64,000 nucleotides of DNA. It comes from Coleofasciculus sp. FACHB-1120. GTDB lineage: Bacteria > Cyanobacteriota > Cyanobacteriia > Cyanobacteriales > FACHB-T130. The stretch spans positions 28,276-92,275 of the forward strand of contig NZ_JACJTV010000022.1 in assembly GCF_014698845.1 (NCBI RefSeq), in the 5' to 3' direction. The notes below the pieces were generated by a model. It was not told the origin of the DNA and made no database searches. It saw nothing but the letters and a program-made list of their open reading frames with translations. Below, one piece after another: positions 1 through 9,989 of the stretch (position 1 is its first letter; each line of letters starts with the position of its first letter). The translations under genes and the position numbers were made by a program.

Positions 1-206
1 GGTCGTTCCAGCGTTTGACTGAGATTTTCTTCAACCAGCGGTGCTAACCGCTGGTGGACAAAAACCCACGCCCACCAGACCCCGCCAATTGTACTAAGCA
101 GCAGGATAATTCCCAGCCCAAGGCCGGTGCGGCTTAAGAGTACCCATAGACGCCGATTGGAACGGGTAGCTGCTGTTTCATTACCCGAATTTGGGGAGTT
201 CTTCAT
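1..206 (-). CDS. TamB-like translocation/assembly protein, N-terminal fragment
   Basis: Only the first 68 or so codons are in the window; the gene runs off the left edge. From the ATG at 204-206 the product begins with a short polar stretch (MKNSPNSGNETAATRS), a basic NRRLW segment and one long hydrophobic helix rich in Leu, Ile and Gly. It then reads WWAWVFVHQRLAPLVEENLSQ. A single N-terminal signal anchor followed by this phrase is how I remember cyanobacterial TamB/DUF490 proteins starting; these are large envelope proteins thought to move lipid or help insert outer-membrane proteins. The rest of the protein cannot be checked here, so the family is an inference from the N-terminus. Confidence 0.6.
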   Translation of the reverse strand, partial: MKNSPNSGNETAATRSNRRLWVLLSRTGLGLGIILLLSTIGGVWWAWVFVHQRLAPLVEENLSQTLER

Positions 207-546
207 AGAAAACTAGCAACGGCGGTAACGAGGGTTTCTTGAGACATGATTGCAGGCTTCTACCGATGAATACTATCGGCTTGTCCTCTGTAAGTGTCAA
301 CTCTGGTCCTTACATCTGTTCCTTACACCACACCTGTATCATCTGTGGGAATTTTCCCACACTCGCGTACTCAGAATGAGACTTGCTTTGAAAGGGTCTG
401 CTTGCGATCGCGTCGGTGACACCAGAATCCTACGCTCAAGGCATAATCAAACAGACTTGAGCGGCGCTGATATGTTTCACCAATCTGTCAATTGCCTAAA
501 ACTCATACCATTTTAGATTTTTGATTCCCAATTTTGGGTTAGAGAA

Positions 547-599
547 GATTGGCTGCGATCGCGAAGTGCTGACTTGTCAGTTCGCGATCGCAGCCAATC
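547..599. terminator. Perfect 19-bp inverted repeat containing HIP1 in each arm
   Basis: The arms 547-565 and 581-599 are exact reverse complements, each containing GCGATCGC. The 15-nt loop holds a further CTGAC/GTCAG pair. It lies in the otherwise empty 207-655 interval, between the 3' end of the membrane-protein gene and the 5' end of the TamB-like gene, both on the minus strand. It could end transcription of the upstream gene, although no clear T-run follows. I see no gene in the rest of this interval. Confidence 0.55.
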
Positions 600-655
600 G
601 CCACTGACTACCCTTTACTTGTAACTACCTTAAGTTGAAATGATTTCAGTAGTAT

Positions 656-2446
656 TTAATCGGGGGTAGCTTTAATCATACATTTGGCTTCCAGTACAAC
701 CAGCTCCCCTGTCTCCAAAACCGAACAGCGTTGCATCAAACCAGACATAGCTGGAATACTTCCCCGCTCCAGCATTCCTAAAACCTCTTTCGCTAGCGGT
801 TGCCACTGTATAAACCAAGGATTGCTGGCGATATATTTAGGGGTAAATGCAGCTCGATCCAGCAAGAAAAAATCTACACCATAGGCTTGAATAAAATTTT
901 TTATTTCTGCAAAATCTTGAGTGTACTGAGTGTGGATTAAATCGGTAGCTCGTTTGCGAATTTCACGTTCGTATTCCACGTGATAAGGATTTGCATATTC
1001 CCAGCCGACTAAAATAGCTCTGTTTGAAAAAGTAGGTAGGTTATCTACCTCTTCTGATAAGGAAGCAATGAGAGTGTCTTTAGGTTGTTTTTGAAAGAAT
1101 TCATATAGTGCTGGTGCCTTTCCAACCACGTAATTACTGTTTGGGAATTTCTCCAACAGGTATGGATAAAAAACCAAGATTGTTCCTAGTAGAGTTGTTA
1201 ACCCTAAGGCGGTAAACTGCCGCCGGATAAAAAATTCATCCTGCTGACTTGCCCACTGAAAAGCTGAATCTAGGAGCGCTAATAACACGATTCCTGCGCT
1301 CAATATCATCACCAATTTGAAGCTATATCGCGTGTAACGGGCAGGAGCAAAAAGCTTGTAGAGCATGGCATGAGCAGCCACAAATATCCCGAAAGAGCCT
1401 AGCGCAATCTGAGGCAAAATTATCACGTTGCTGGTAACTTGCCTAATTAAAGGGAACTTATCGGGATATCGCATCAGAATTGGCAATAACAATCCCATCA
1501 GAGATAGGGGATGTTCAAACACATTAGGCAGAAGACCACTATGTTGTCCAAACAGCCAAAACCCTAGGGGATTATTGTTATCAAAAAACGGAATTCTTCC
1601 TGTTTGAGAAAATGCTGGTAACGATCTTAGCTCCATCCCTGCGATCGCTGGGCCAACTTCAGCAGATTTCAAGGCATAGGGCAAGATCGCTAGCAGGCAA
1701 AGTCCCAGCCCAGTAGCGCCGAACAGATAATCAAGCCGATTCTTAGATAGAAGGGGTCGCTGTCCGTCCCAGCGCCACAGTCGCAAGATTAAGATTCCGG
1801 CTAAAATGAACAACAACGGGGGATAAAACAATCCAGCCAAAGCGATCGCGCCTAGACATAAAAATAAAGAGCGCCGCAGCAAATAGTACAAAAAGGCTAG
1901 AAAAAACAAATAAATAAAAGACCGGGGAGTGCTAGAAACTAAATCATCCCTCATAGAGAGATTTTGATTGAGCAGCAGCGTGCTAATAAATCCCACTGTG
2001 GGTACCGGAAATATTTCCATGCAGACTGCAAAACCGTAGGCGGTTGTCAGTAGTGTCAAAAAGACTGGTAGTAATTTACTCAAGCCAAGTGGCTCAATCC
2101 CCACAAATGCTATTAGTCGATAAAAAGTAGCATATCCAGAGGGGGTTATGGCTTGAAAATAGTCGGCAATGAAATCATTCGGAAACAAGCCTGAGTCTAC
2201 AAATCGCTGCATCCAAAACACATATACCCGTGCATCATCTTGCACAACATAAGAGCTACTAAAAGCCTGCTTGAGTCCTAAAAAACTATAAATGAGGGCG
2301 AAAGTTAAGCTTAAAGTAAACCAAAATATCATCTGAGATTTAGAAGTTTTGGCAGTTGGGGTTGTTAAAAATTTGTGCAGGTGAGTGATTACCATACGTA
2401 AGGTGACAGACTCAGTTAGAAGGGCAAAATGAAACAGAATAGACAA
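656..2446 (-). CDS. Polytopic membrane protein, possible GT-C glycosyltransferase
   Basis: A 596-residue protein with roughly ten to twelve predicted membrane helices and a soluble C-terminal region of about 130 residues. After the first strong helix (near residues 40-60) comes SSYVVQDDARVYVFWMQRFVD. Paired acidic residues in the first extracytoplasmic loop are a hallmark of GT-C enzymes, which use polyprenyl-phosphate sugars. I do not recognise a named family. The first 17 residues look unlike a membrane-protein start, and the Met at residue 18 (MVITHLHKF) is an equally good start. Its position at the edge of a polysaccharide locus fits a role in sugar transfer to a surface polymer or lipid, but that is inference. 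Confidence 0.6.
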   Translation of the reverse strand: MSILFHFALLTESVTLRMVITHLHKFLTTPTAKTSKSQMIFWFTLSLTFALIYSFLGLKQAFSSSYVVQDDARVYVFWMQRFVDSGLFPNDFIADYFQAITPSGYATFYRLIAFVGIEPLGLSKLLPVFLTLLTTAYGFAVCMEIFPVPTVGFISTLLLNQNLSMRDDLVSSTPRSFIYLFFLAFLYYLLRRSLFLCLGAIALAGLFYPPLLFILAGILILRLWRWDGQRPLLSKNRLDYLFGATGLGLCLLAILPYALKSAEVGPAIAGMELRSLPAFSQTGRIPFFDNNNPLGFWLFGQHSGLLPNVFEHPLSLMGLLLPILMRYPDKFPLIRQVTSNVIILPQIALGSFGIFVAAHAMLYKLFAPARYTRYSFKLVMILSAGIVLLALLDSAFQWASQQDEFFIRRQFTALGLTTLLGTILVFYPYLLEKFPNSNYVVGKAPALYEFFQKQPKDTLIASLSEEVDNLPTFSNRAILVGWEYANPYHVEYEREIRKRATDLIHTQYTQDFAEIKNFIQAYGVDFFLLDRAAFTPKYIASNPWFIQWQPLAKEVLGMLERGSIPAMSGLMQRCSVLETGELVVLEAKCMIKATPD

Positions 2447-2592
2447 ACCCTGTAATCCGACATTAAGCAGAATTAAACTTAAAGCTTTTCATCAGACTAG
2501 GCACGGCTGGGATAGTTCCCTGTTTCAGGAAAGCAGGAGCGTCTCCTAGGCAGCAGATAGCAGGTGAAGGATTAGCCGCATTTAGCAGCATA

Positions 2593-2642
2593 CGCTATGC
2601 GAGGAGTGCGGGTACACGCGCCGCACGCTACGCGAGGAGCGC
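2593..2642. repeat. Two copies of a 17-bp GC-rich dispersed repeat
   Basis: Copies at 2593-2609 and 2626-2642 match at 15 of 17 bases (CGCTAYGCGAGGAGYGC), with a GC-rich spacer. This is the kind of small dispersed repeat common in filamentous cyanobacterial intergenic DNA. The gap from 2447 to 2912 otherwise contains only the hairpin at 2675-2712 and presumably the promoter of the epimerase gene. Confidence 0.5.
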
Positions 2643-2674
2643 TTTTCGCTCTCATCAACAAAATTCTCCCGGCT

Positions 2675-2712
2675 AGCTGCCTTGAGGTATCCTGTATAAC
2701 CTCAAGGCAGCT
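2675..2712. terminator. 14-bp perfect stem-loop upstream of epimerase gene
   Basis: AGCTGCCTTGAGGT at 2675-2688 pairs exactly with 2699-2712 around a 10-nt loop. It lies about 200 bases upstream of the epimerase start codon and about 230 bases upstream of the minus-strand membrane-protein gene, so it lies between divergent genes and is not an obvious end of either. It could be a leader hairpin or a dispersed repeat. Confidence 0.4.
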
Positions 2713-2912
2713 TTCATGAGTTTGGTGGGGTTGTAAGGGCACATGAACCCTTGGCGTTACCAGTGCAGCTTGTACGGAACTATGGCATTTCCCTGAGTAG
2801 TTGGGCTAGACTTTGGACTTGAACGCCTTTGGATTTGTCGCGCTCATCGCGATTATTTGTCAATGACGGTACATCAATTACTAACCTGCTAACAGCGAGT
2901 AGAAACAAAAAT

Positions 2913-3923
2913 ATGGGGAAAATTTTAGTGACTGGTGCCGCTGGTTTTGTTGGTTTTTACTTATGTAAATTGCTGCTGGATAGAGGACAAGAGGTCATTG
3001 GCATCGATAATCTCAATGATTATTATGATGTCAATTTAAAACAAGCTCGTCTGGAGCAACTGAAGAAAAAAAATAATTTTCAGTTTTCCAAACTTGAATT
3101 GGCTGACCGTCAAGGAATCGCTGAGTTATTCGCGAATTCCCAGATTGAACGAGTGCTACACATGGCTGCCCAGGCCGGTGTACGTTACTCTCTGCAAAAT
3201 CCCCATGCTTATGTCGATAGCAATTTGGTGGGATTTATGAATATCTTGGAGGGTTGTCGGCATTCGCAAGTTAAACATTTGGTATTTGCCTCTTCTAGTT
3301 CGGTTTATGGGGCAAATAAGAAAATGCCCTTTTCGGTACATGACAATGTAGACCATCCGGTCAGCTTGTATGCAGCTAGTAAAAAGGCAAATGAACTGAT
3401 GGCACATACCTACAGTCATTTGTATGGTTTACCAACGACTGGCTTGCGCTTTTTTACAGTGTATGGGCCGTGGGGTCGTCCAGATATGGCGATGTTTTTG
3501 TTTACCAAAGCCATTTTAGAAGGGCGTCCGATTGATGTTTTTAATCATGGTAAGATGCGGCGCGATTTTACCTACATTGATGACATTGCAGAAGGAGTTT
3601 TACGAGTAGCTGATAAAATTCCACAGCCAAATCCTGATTTAACAGGAACTGACTCCGATCCAGGAGTGAGTGCCGCACCTTATAAAATTTACAATATTGG
3701 CAATAATACGCCGGTTGAATTAGGGCGCTTTATTGAGGTTTTGGAAGATTGTCTGGGTATGAAGGCAGTGAAAAATATGCTGCCAATGCAACCGGGGGAT
3801 GTTCCTGAAACTTATGCCGATATTAGTGATTTACAAAGAGATGTTGGCTTCAAGCCTAGTACATCCATTGAGGTTGGAATTCCCCGTTTTGTTGAGTGGT
3901 ATCGCTCTTTTTATGGGACGTAG
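2913..3923 (+). CDS. NAD-dependent epimerase, UDP-glucuronate 4-epimerase type
   Basis: A 336-residue extended short-chain dehydrogenase/reductase, the normal length for this family. The Rossmann nucleotide loop GAAGFVG is at residues 8-14, the SSSSVYG strand near 127-133, and the catalytic YAASK at Y153/K157. [19 protein letters not shown] and [17 protein letters not shown] are strongly characteristic of enzymes that interconvert UDP-glucuronate and UDP-galacturonate. The ATG at 2913 is chosen because the Rossmann strand begins right after it; the upstream in-frame extension to 2829 adds 28 residues with no homology character. The product would supply uronic-acid donors to the polysaccharide made by the neighbouring locus. 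The exact sugar substrate is inferred. Confidence 0.88.
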   Translation: MGKILVTGAAGFVGFYLCKLLLDRGQEVIGIDNLNDYYDVNLKQARLEQLKKKNNFQFSKLELADRQGIAELFANSQIERVLHMAAQAGVRYSLQNPHAYVDSNLVGFMNILEGCRHSQVKHLVFASSSSVYGANKKMPFSVHDNVDHPVSLYAASKKANELMAHTYSHLYGLPTTGLRFFTVYGPWGRPDMAMFLFTKAILEGRPIDVFNHGKMRRDFTYIDDIAEGVLRVADKIPQPNPDLTGTDSDPGVSAAPYKIYNIGNNTPVELGRFIEVLEDCLGMKAVKNMLPMQPGDVPETYADISDLQRDVGFKPSTSIEVGIPRFVEWYRSFYGT

Positions 3924-3934
3924 CCTTTAGTTGT

Positions 3935-3985
3935 GAGCCATTAGTTTCTAGTCATTAGTTTTTAATGACTAGAAACTAATGGCTC
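3935..3985. terminator. Bidirectional terminator, 23-bp perfect stem
   Basis: GAGCCATTAGTTTCTAGTCATTA at 3935-3957 is an exact inverted repeat of 3963-3985, with a 5-nt loop of G and T only. It sits between the convergent epimerase and Wzc-like genes, where a shared terminator is expected. The perfect arms make it one of the strongest hairpins in the window. Confidence 0.8.
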
Positions 3986-4010
3986 ATCCTTAACAATTAA
4001 TCACTAACGC

Positions 4011-6383
4011 CTAGCGCAATCCAAGTTTCTTTTGCAAAAGTTTTTTGGCATTTTCTACTTCTGATTCTTGGTTAGAAGTGTAGTAGCGATCGTAGTAATA
4101 GTACGATCCACCGGCGTTTCTTCTCACACCGTTGGCAACCATACCCAAGACGGGGGCACTAGAGATTTTTAATGCATCTATCGCTTGTAGCAGGATAGAG
4201 CGATCAGTTTTGCCCAGTCTCGCTACCATGATCACGCCATTGGTATGGACAGCCAGGAGTCTGCCATCTGCCAGACCCAGTATCGGTGGGGTGTCATAAA
4301 TTACTAAGTCAAAAACAGCGTTCAACTGCTCCATCAAATACTGCATTCGCTTAGAGGAAAGCAGTCTAGTGGGATCTGGTGGGATTTGTCCAGCAGTTAG
4401 CACGTAGAGATTGTCCCAGGAGGGCAAGCGTTGGATAGCTTCTCTGGGAGTTAGACCTGTGGCAATGACGTTGCTCAGTCCCTGGTGATTCTCTAAACCG
4501 AGGACGTTATGAACCTGAGGACGCCGTAAATCAGCATCTACCAGCAAAACTCGCTGCCCCATTGCCGCAGCCGCCTGCGCTAGGTGTACGGAAACAGTGG
4601 ATTTACCATCGCCTGGGGAGGCTGAGCTAACCACTAGCGAGTGGATGGGGGTATCAGAACCGAGAAAACGAATATTGGTATGGAGAGAACGGAAGGATTC
4701 TAAGAAGGGAGAAGCATTGTACCAGCTAGCTTTGCGAGTGGTGGCACGCTCTTTGGATGGGGTATCTCCGTTTTGGTTTTTGGCTGAGGCTCCGTTTCCA
4801 TTTGGCTGGGCGAAGTTGGTGAGTTCTGCGATGGGTTTGAATAGCTTGAGTTCTTTGTGATGGGGAATCAAGCCGAGAATGGGCAGTCGGGTGCTGTCTT
4901 TGAGTTCTTCGGGGGAGTGGAAGACATTGTCGAGTCGCTCTGCTAATAAGGCAGATGCCACCCCTAACAGTACCCCAGCGATCGCGCCTAATATCAGATT
5001 TCGCTTTGGCTTGGGAAAGATGGGATCTTCTGGCTTTTGGGGTTTGGCGATCAGCTGCCAGGGGAGAGCTTTCTGTGCTGCTTCAATTTGCAAGGTTTCC
5101 CGAACGGCTAGAAAGCGGTTTAAACTCTCGGTTGCGACGTTGAGTTCCCGCTGTAAATCTGTGTACTGACGGGCAATCAGGGGCAGTAGTCTAACTTGTT
5201 GATTTAAGCGCTTTTCGGCTTGCGCGATCGCATTGCCGCGAACTTCCAGAACCTGCACTTGGTTTGCCGCATCCACAAATTGCTGAATCAGCTCCAGGCG
5301 TACCGTGCTGGGGGAAGACAAATATTGCCGTTCGCTGAGACCAGATAGATTATTTCCTAATACTGCCGCCGCTTCTTGTTGCAACAGGGGCAGCAAATTT
5401 TGCTGCTGCTCTTTGAGTGACTGAATCGTGGGGCTTTCTTCCAGAAACCGGGCTGACTCGGTGGCAAGCTTTGTTTCGACTTCCTTAAGTTTATTGAGTA
5501 ACTGTTGGTAGCGCGGTGCTTCCGAGAGAGCTGCGGCAGCGATCGCTTGATTGGGGGGTAGCCCTAACTGTTTTTGTAGCGTTACATACAGCGACCGGAC
5601 TTCATTATGTTTTAGTTGGTTATCGAGTTTTTGTTCCTCAACATTAGACACCAGGGTGGCAAGTTGTTTGGCTTGTTCTTCCGGATCGAGGATGTTGTAC
5701 CGTTGCCGAAATGCTTGCAGTTGTCCCTGGAGTTTGTCCACCCGTTGCTGAAGTCCAGGAAGTTGACCGTCTACAAACTTAATTCCCTGGTTGAGGTTAG
5801 TTTGCCGCTCCTGAAGACTGTATCTCAGGTAAACTTTAGCCAACTCAAATAATACGTACTTAATTTTATCGGGATTGGTATCTCTGTAACGTACTTCTAA
5901 AATTTTTGTTTTATCTAACTGGGTAATTGTCAGGTTGTTTTCAAGAATTAGTGACTCATAGTTGATATCGGGATAGCGATTTTGGATCTGAGCGATGAAT
6001 GCCGCCATCCGTTCGGAACTGAGTAAAACTTTAATTTGAGTTTCGTAATCCAGACTAGAGTCGTTTAGAGCTGGCTCGATTGCCTGCAATTGAGTGAGTT
6101 TAGTCAGCTTATTTTCAGCCGTGACGGGTTCCACTAGGAGTTGAAACTTTCCTTCATACTTGGGTGTCTGGCTGAATGTCCATAAGCCGATTCCAGTCGT
6201 GACAACGATCGCCACTCCCGCAATCACCAAAGCACGGCGACGCACCACATTCAAGAGCTGACGAGCATTCAAGTCGTCCTGGCTGTTTTCCAGAAACTGA
6301 GTTTCGTCGGTTAGCGGCAATGGCTGGAATTGCTTGCCATTCCCTTTCGGCGATGACGGTTGAGAAAATTGCCCCGCTTCCAT
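4011..6383 (-). CDS. Wzc-like tyrosine autokinase / polysaccharide co-polymerase
   Basis: A 790-residue fusion of a Wzz chain-length domain and a BY-kinase. A membrane helix near residues 48-70 is followed by a long periplasmic coiled-coil region rich in Gln and Leu (about 190-450) and a second helix near 475-495. The cytoplasmic kinase has Walker A SASPGDGKST near 587, Walker A' VLLVDADLRRP, and Walker B LVIYDTPP. The tail has a tyrosine cluster, GSYYYYDRYY, typical of the autophosphorylated C-terminus. The protein should control chain length and export of a Wzx/Wzy polysaccharide together with the Wza-like protein encoded just upstream on the same strand, 161 bases away. The start at 6383 follows an AGGGG-type ribosome site. 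Confidence 0.92.
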   Translation of the reverse strand: MEAGQFSQPSSPKGNGKQFQPLPLTDETQFLENSQDDLNARQLLNVVRRRALVIAGVAIVVTTGIGLWTFSQTPKYEGKFQLLVEPVTAENKLTKLTQLQAIEPALNDSSLDYETQIKVLLSSERMAAFIAQIQNRYPDINYESLILENNLTITQLDKTKILEVRYRDTNPDKIKYVLFELAKVYLRYSLQERQTNLNQGIKFVDGQLPGLQQRVDKLQGQLQAFRQRYNILDPEEQAKQLATLVSNVEEQKLDNQLKHNEVRSLYVTLQKQLGLPPNQAIAAAALSEAPRYQQLLNKLKEVETKLATESARFLEESPTIQSLKEQQQNLLPLLQQEAAAVLGNNLSGLSERQYLSSPSTVRLELIQQFVDAANQVQVLEVRGNAIAQAEKRLNQQVRLLPLIARQYTDLQRELNVATESLNRFLAVRETLQIEAAQKALPWQLIAKPQKPEDPIFPKPKRNLILGAIAGVLLGVASALLAERLDNVFHSPEELKDSTRLPILGLIPHHKELKLFKPIAELTNFAQPNGNGASAKNQNGDTPSKERATTRKASWYNASPFLESFRSLHTNIRFLGSDTPIHSLVVSSASPGDGKSTVSVHLAQAAAAMGQRVLLVDADLRRPQVHNVLGLENHQGLSNVIATGLTPREAIQRLPSWDNLYVLTAGQIPPDPTRLLSSKRMQYLMEQLNAVFDLVIYDTPPILGLADGRLLAVHTNGVIMVARLGKTDRSILLQAIDALKISSAPVLGMVANGVRRNAGGSYYYYDRYYTSNQESEVENAKKLLQKKLGLR

Positions 6384-6544
6384 CTAGACCCCTGCACCTT
6401 GTTGGCTTGGTTGACGCGATCGCCAGAGATATTCCTGGTTCTTGCCTCATTTTGTACCATCAACGTGCAGGATGCTAGATCCCAACGACCAAATTTTTTC
6501 CTCAGCTCTTGATTGCGGCTCTCCAGACCTAGCTAGCCACGTTT

Positions 6545-8065
6545 CTACTCAAAGATTCTAAAGAAGTTGAATAAGCTGAAAACTCCTCCCAGCGGACTCA
6601 ACACCGTCCCCAGTGTGTCTGAGAAATTAGCGAGGTTAGAGCGGTTCACCACCACCACGTCATTATTTCGTAAAATCGGATTGTTTTGATCGTTGATGCC
6701 CTGAGCAAAATTGACCTGGACGTTCCGCTTAGAAATAGTGCCGTTGGCGTTGAGACGAATCAACTCTACCGAACTCCTCCGGGCACGATTGTTAAATCCT
6801 CCGGCTGCCAAAACCGCTTGATTCAAGGTCGTATTGGGTGGCACTTCAATCGTCCCTGCATTGGCAACTTCCCCGACTACATTGACCCGAATGATATTGG
6901 GAGAGAAACTAGCTGTCGCGATTTGCGGTACCTCAGAGGGGTCGATATTGCTGGCAGTGGGCACCACCACGGTATCTCCTTCCTGCAAGATGACATCTTG
7001 AGTGACATCCCCAGACTGTAAAAGTTGCCAGAGGTTGATATCAAGGACTTTTTCGGGACCCGAACGGGCGGAACGACGGATTTGAACCTGGCGAATATCC
7101 GCTAAGGGGGTAATTCCTCCAGCGACTTGAATGGCTTGTGTCACCGTGGCAGGAGTGCTGCTGGAAGACGCAGCCCTATTCGCCTCAGGGGGAGTATTTG
7201 CAGTGGCAACGGTGGTTGGTGACACGATATAAGGCCCTGGACGGGAGACTTCTCCGACCACGACAATTTTGATCGGCCCAGTGTTTTGGGGTGCAAAGCT
7301 GGCATCCGCTAGGGTACGGGATTCATCGGCGTTGATTTGGGGGCTGGTGGGGATAAACAGCGAGTCTCCATCTCGCAAAGTGAGGTCTTGACTCAAATCG
7401 CCGTTGTTGAGTAATTCCCAGAGATTGACGGCGATGACATCCGAGGAACCGGGTGAAAGGCGGCGCAGTTCTACTTGGCGGATGTTGGCGGCTTGGGTAA
7501 TGCCTCCAGCCAATTGCACTGCTTGCGTAACGGTGGGAAATTGCGTGCCTTCGGTGAGGTTAACGGTGTAGGAACCCGGACGATTGACTTCCCCAGCGAC
7601 TGCGATTTTGACCGGACGGGGTGCCAACAGCGTCAGGGTTAGTAGGGGTCGTCGGATGTAACGAGCATATCTACTGGAGATTTCACTGGTTGCTCTTTCG
7701 AGGCTTAGATCCTGAACGGATACGCTGCCAATGATTGGCAGGTTGAGCGTGCCATCGATTAGCACTTGGTACTCACCGCTATATTCGGGAACCTCAAAAA
7801 TATCCAGCCGGACGCGATCGCCTGCTCCTAGAGTATACGGGGCATCCGCTCCACGCCTTACAGATGTTCCTGCTGGGGCAGCAGAAGGTCGCAATCCGGG
7901 GAGTTGCGCGATCGCAGATGGAGGTAAAATCATCAGGGTCGTAACGCTAAGGAGCGTGAACCCCGCAACGGTTCGGGTAGCCAGTGTCGGAAAACCAACG
8001 CTCTTCGTCCAAAAATTACAGCTTGTTTCACGATGCCTTTTGGCGCTCAACTTAGCACTCTCCAT
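6545..8065 (-). CDS. Wza-like polysaccharide export protein with SLBB domains
   Basis: A 506-residue outer-membrane polysaccharide export (OPX) protein. After an N-terminal hydrophobic segment (residues about 30-53, ending PPSAIAQ) the polysaccharide export domain starts at YTLGAGDRVRLDIFEVPEYSG. Three SLBB-type repeats follow, visible as recurring VAGEVNRPGSYTV, VVGEVSRPGPYIV and VVGEVANAGTIEV phrases, each ahead of TVTQAVQLAGG-like text. The final residues are hydrophobic and could be the membrane-spanning helix. It should form the export channel paired with the Wzc-like protein encoded downstream. The N-terminus is long before the hydrophobic segment, so a downstream start is possible. Confidence 0.9.
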   Translation of the reverse strand: MESAKLSAKRHRETSCNFWTKSVGFPTLATRTVAGFTLLSVTTLMILPPSAIAQLPGLRPSAAPAGTSVRRGADAPYTLGAGDRVRLDIFEVPEYSGEYQVLIDGTLNLPIIGSVSVQDLSLERATSEISSRYARYIRRPLLTLTLLAPRPVKIAVAGEVNRPGSYTVNLTEGTQFPTVTQAVQLAGGITQAANIRQVELRRLSPGSSDVIAVNLWELLNNGDLSQDLTLRDGDSLFIPTSPQINADESRTLADASFAPQNTGPIKIVVVGEVSRPGPYIVSPTTVATANTPPEANRAASSSSTPATVTQAIQVAGGITPLADIRQVQIRRSARSGPEKVLDINLWQLLQSGDVTQDVILQEGDTVVVPTASNIDPSEVPQIATASFSPNIIRVNVVGEVANAGTIEVPPNTTLNQAVLAAGGFNNRARRSSVELIRLNANGTISKRNVQVNFAQGINDQNNPILRNNDVVVVNRSNLANFSDTLGTVLSPLGGVFSLFNFFRIFE

Positions 8066-8221
8066 TCCAAATTCTGTTAAACCTCGTTACACAAAGTCAC
8101 GCCATTGACGGATACAATCCGTAAAAAGTTGCACTATAAATTTTAATCACCAACGTAATTTTCCCAAACTCGTGTACCTTTGAGGTGGCAAGGAATTTTT
8201 GGGTATGAGGAGGATAAGGTT

Positions 8222-9964
8222 ATGACGCCAGCAACAGGTAGGAATCGTGTCAGTGCCAGCAAAAAGAAATTGTGGTACCGGGTAAACATCCTACTAAGTT
8301 CCATCTTTTTGGGCAGTACGCTCCTCTATGCGGCTGCCAGTCTGGCTACCACGAAGGCAAGTTCTACCAACGGGAACGCTTCAGCACCAGCCAAGGGTAG
8401 CGGTTCAATGGGTGACGCACTCTTAAAAACGATGCTAGGGGCTGAGGCGCTGCGTTCTAACAATCCTCCTCCAACCACCACACGTTCTAGCTCTTCGCTG
8501 CCAGCGATTCGCAATCCAGCTATCCCAGGAAGCAGTGTACAACAACCTGGAGCTGTCAGGACGCCATCGCAATTGGCTCAAGCTAGCACCTTCCCCGATG
8601 TACAGGGTAGCTGGGCGCAGACTTTTATTGAAGCACTCGCACAGCGAGATGTGATCGTAGGCTTTCCAGATGGCTCCTTCCGCCCTGACGAGCCGGTGAC
8701 ACGCGCTCAGTTTGCCGCCATGATCCGGAAGGCTTTTCAAAGACCTGCCACTCGCCAAGCGATCGATTTTGTGGATGTGCCTGCCAATTACTGGGGTTAC
8801 ACAGCCATTCAGGAAGCTTATCAGACAGGATTTTTAGAAGGATACCCCAACCAGGTTTTCCAACCGAATCAAAATATCCCCCGTGTCCAAGTCTTGGTAT
8901 CTTTGGTCAGTGGACTTAACCTGTCTCCAACAGCAGACACCGCCTCGATTTTAAATGGTTTATTTCAGGATGCTGGCAGCATTCCTAGTTATGCTCGTAC
9001 CAGTATTGCGGCTGCCTCACAAAATCAACTGGTTGTCAACTATCCAGATGTGGCGCTGTTAAATCCCAATCAGTTAGCCACTCGTGCTGACGTGGCGGCG
9101 TTTATTTACCAAGCTTTAGTGAATGCGGGGCAAGCGCCTCAGATTCCAGCAACGGATGTTGCCGCTCGTTACGTTGTTGGCTACGAACCAGTTGCGACAA
9201 CACCGCCTCCCCCTACAGCAGAACAAGTTGCAGCCTTGCGCCAACAGTATCGACTTCCTGCACCACCGATAGTAGAACAGCTACGGCGCTTAATTGGAGG
9301 AAATTCCAGTATTACAACACCCACGGCTTTCGGGGCTGACCGGGGTCAGGCTTTTATCGGAGGGGGCTTCCAAGAAAGAACTCGCAACAGCAATAAGGCA
9401 GACGGGGTAATCGCCGCAGGTATCGGTCTGGGCGATGCTCGCAAAGCAGTGGGTGTAGAAGGAGTTATCTCAATTTATGACCTCTTCGGCGATGATAGCT
9501 TTGAAGATGGTGGGATTAGCTTCAAGATTCACCGTCAGTTTGCCAATGACCTAGCTGTAGCGGTTGGGGTGGAAAATATCGATACCTTTGGAAATCCCGA
9601 TCCGGGATACAGCACCGTTTATGGTGTCGTCAGTAAAGTTTTTCCGCTAGGATCGCAGACAACGGCAGGTTTCACCCCCTCGGTTACTGCCTCTGTGGGT
9701 TTGGGCGGGGGTCGCTTTCGGTCAGTACCTGATATTGTGGCTGGTAGAGACTCGGTCAATCCGTTTGGCAGTATTGGTGTGCGCGTCGCTCAGCCGATAT
9801 CTGTCATTGCCGAATGGAGCGGTCAAGATTTGAATGTGGGTGCTTCGATCGCCCCGTTCGAGAATATACCGCTGATCATCACTCCAGCGCTTGCTGATGT
9901 AACTGGAAATGCTGGTGATGGGGCGCGTTTCATCCTAGGCGTCGGTTACGGCATTACTTTCTAA
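8222..9964 (+). CDS. SLH-domain outer-membrane protein with C-terminal barrel-like domain
   Basis: The ATG at 8222 is preceded by a strong AGGAGG at 8208-8213, so it is preferred over the TTG at 8180. The 580-residue product has a basic N-terminus and a hydrophobic export segment near residues 15-40. An Ala/Ser/Pro-rich spacer follows, then S-layer homology repeats (TFPDVQGSWAQTFIEALAQRDVIVGFPDGSFRPDEPVTRAQFA). The last 230 residues are Gly-rich with alternating hydrophobic residues and end in GVGYGITF, an aromatic-ending pattern expected of an outer-membrane beta-barrel. SLH domains tie cyanobacterial outer-membrane proteins to the cell wall. It is divergent from the Wza gene and upstream of a small secreted protein; a role in anchoring or releasing the polysaccharide is inference. 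Confidence 0.8.
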   Translation: MTPATGRNRVSASKKKLWYRVNILLSSIFLGSTLLYAAASLATTKASSTNGNASAPAKGSGSMGDALLKTMLGAEALRSNNPPPTTTRSSSSLPAIRNPAIPGSSVQQPGAVRTPSQLAQASTFPDVQGSWAQTFIEALAQRDVIVGFPDGSFRPDEPVTRAQFAAMIRKAFQRPATRQAIDFVDVPANYWGYTAIQEAYQTGFLEGYPNQVFQPNQNIPRVQVLVSLVSGLNLSPTADTASILNGLFQDAGSIPSYARTSIAAASQNQLVVNYPDVALLNPNQLATRADVAAFIYQALVNAGQAPQIPATDVAARYVVGYEPVATTPPPPTAEQVAALRQQYRLPAPPIVEQLRRLIGGNSSITTPTAFGADRGQAFIGGGFQERTRNSNKADGVIAAGIGLGDARKAVGVEGVISIYDLFGDDSFEDGGISFKIHRQFANDLAVAVGVENIDTFGNPDPGYSTVYGVVSKVFPLGSQTTAGFTPSVTASVGLGGGRFRSVPDIVAGRDSVNPFGSIGVRVAQPISVIAEWSGQDLNVGASIAPFENIPLIITPALADVTGNAGDGARFILGVGYGITF

Positions 9965-9989
9965 GTTCTTTGCTCGCAAAACAAAAGCC

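Noticed and set aside
250..516. 88-codon plus-strand open frame
   Set aside because: No ribosome site or recognisable motif; lies in intergenic DNA with HIP1 sites.
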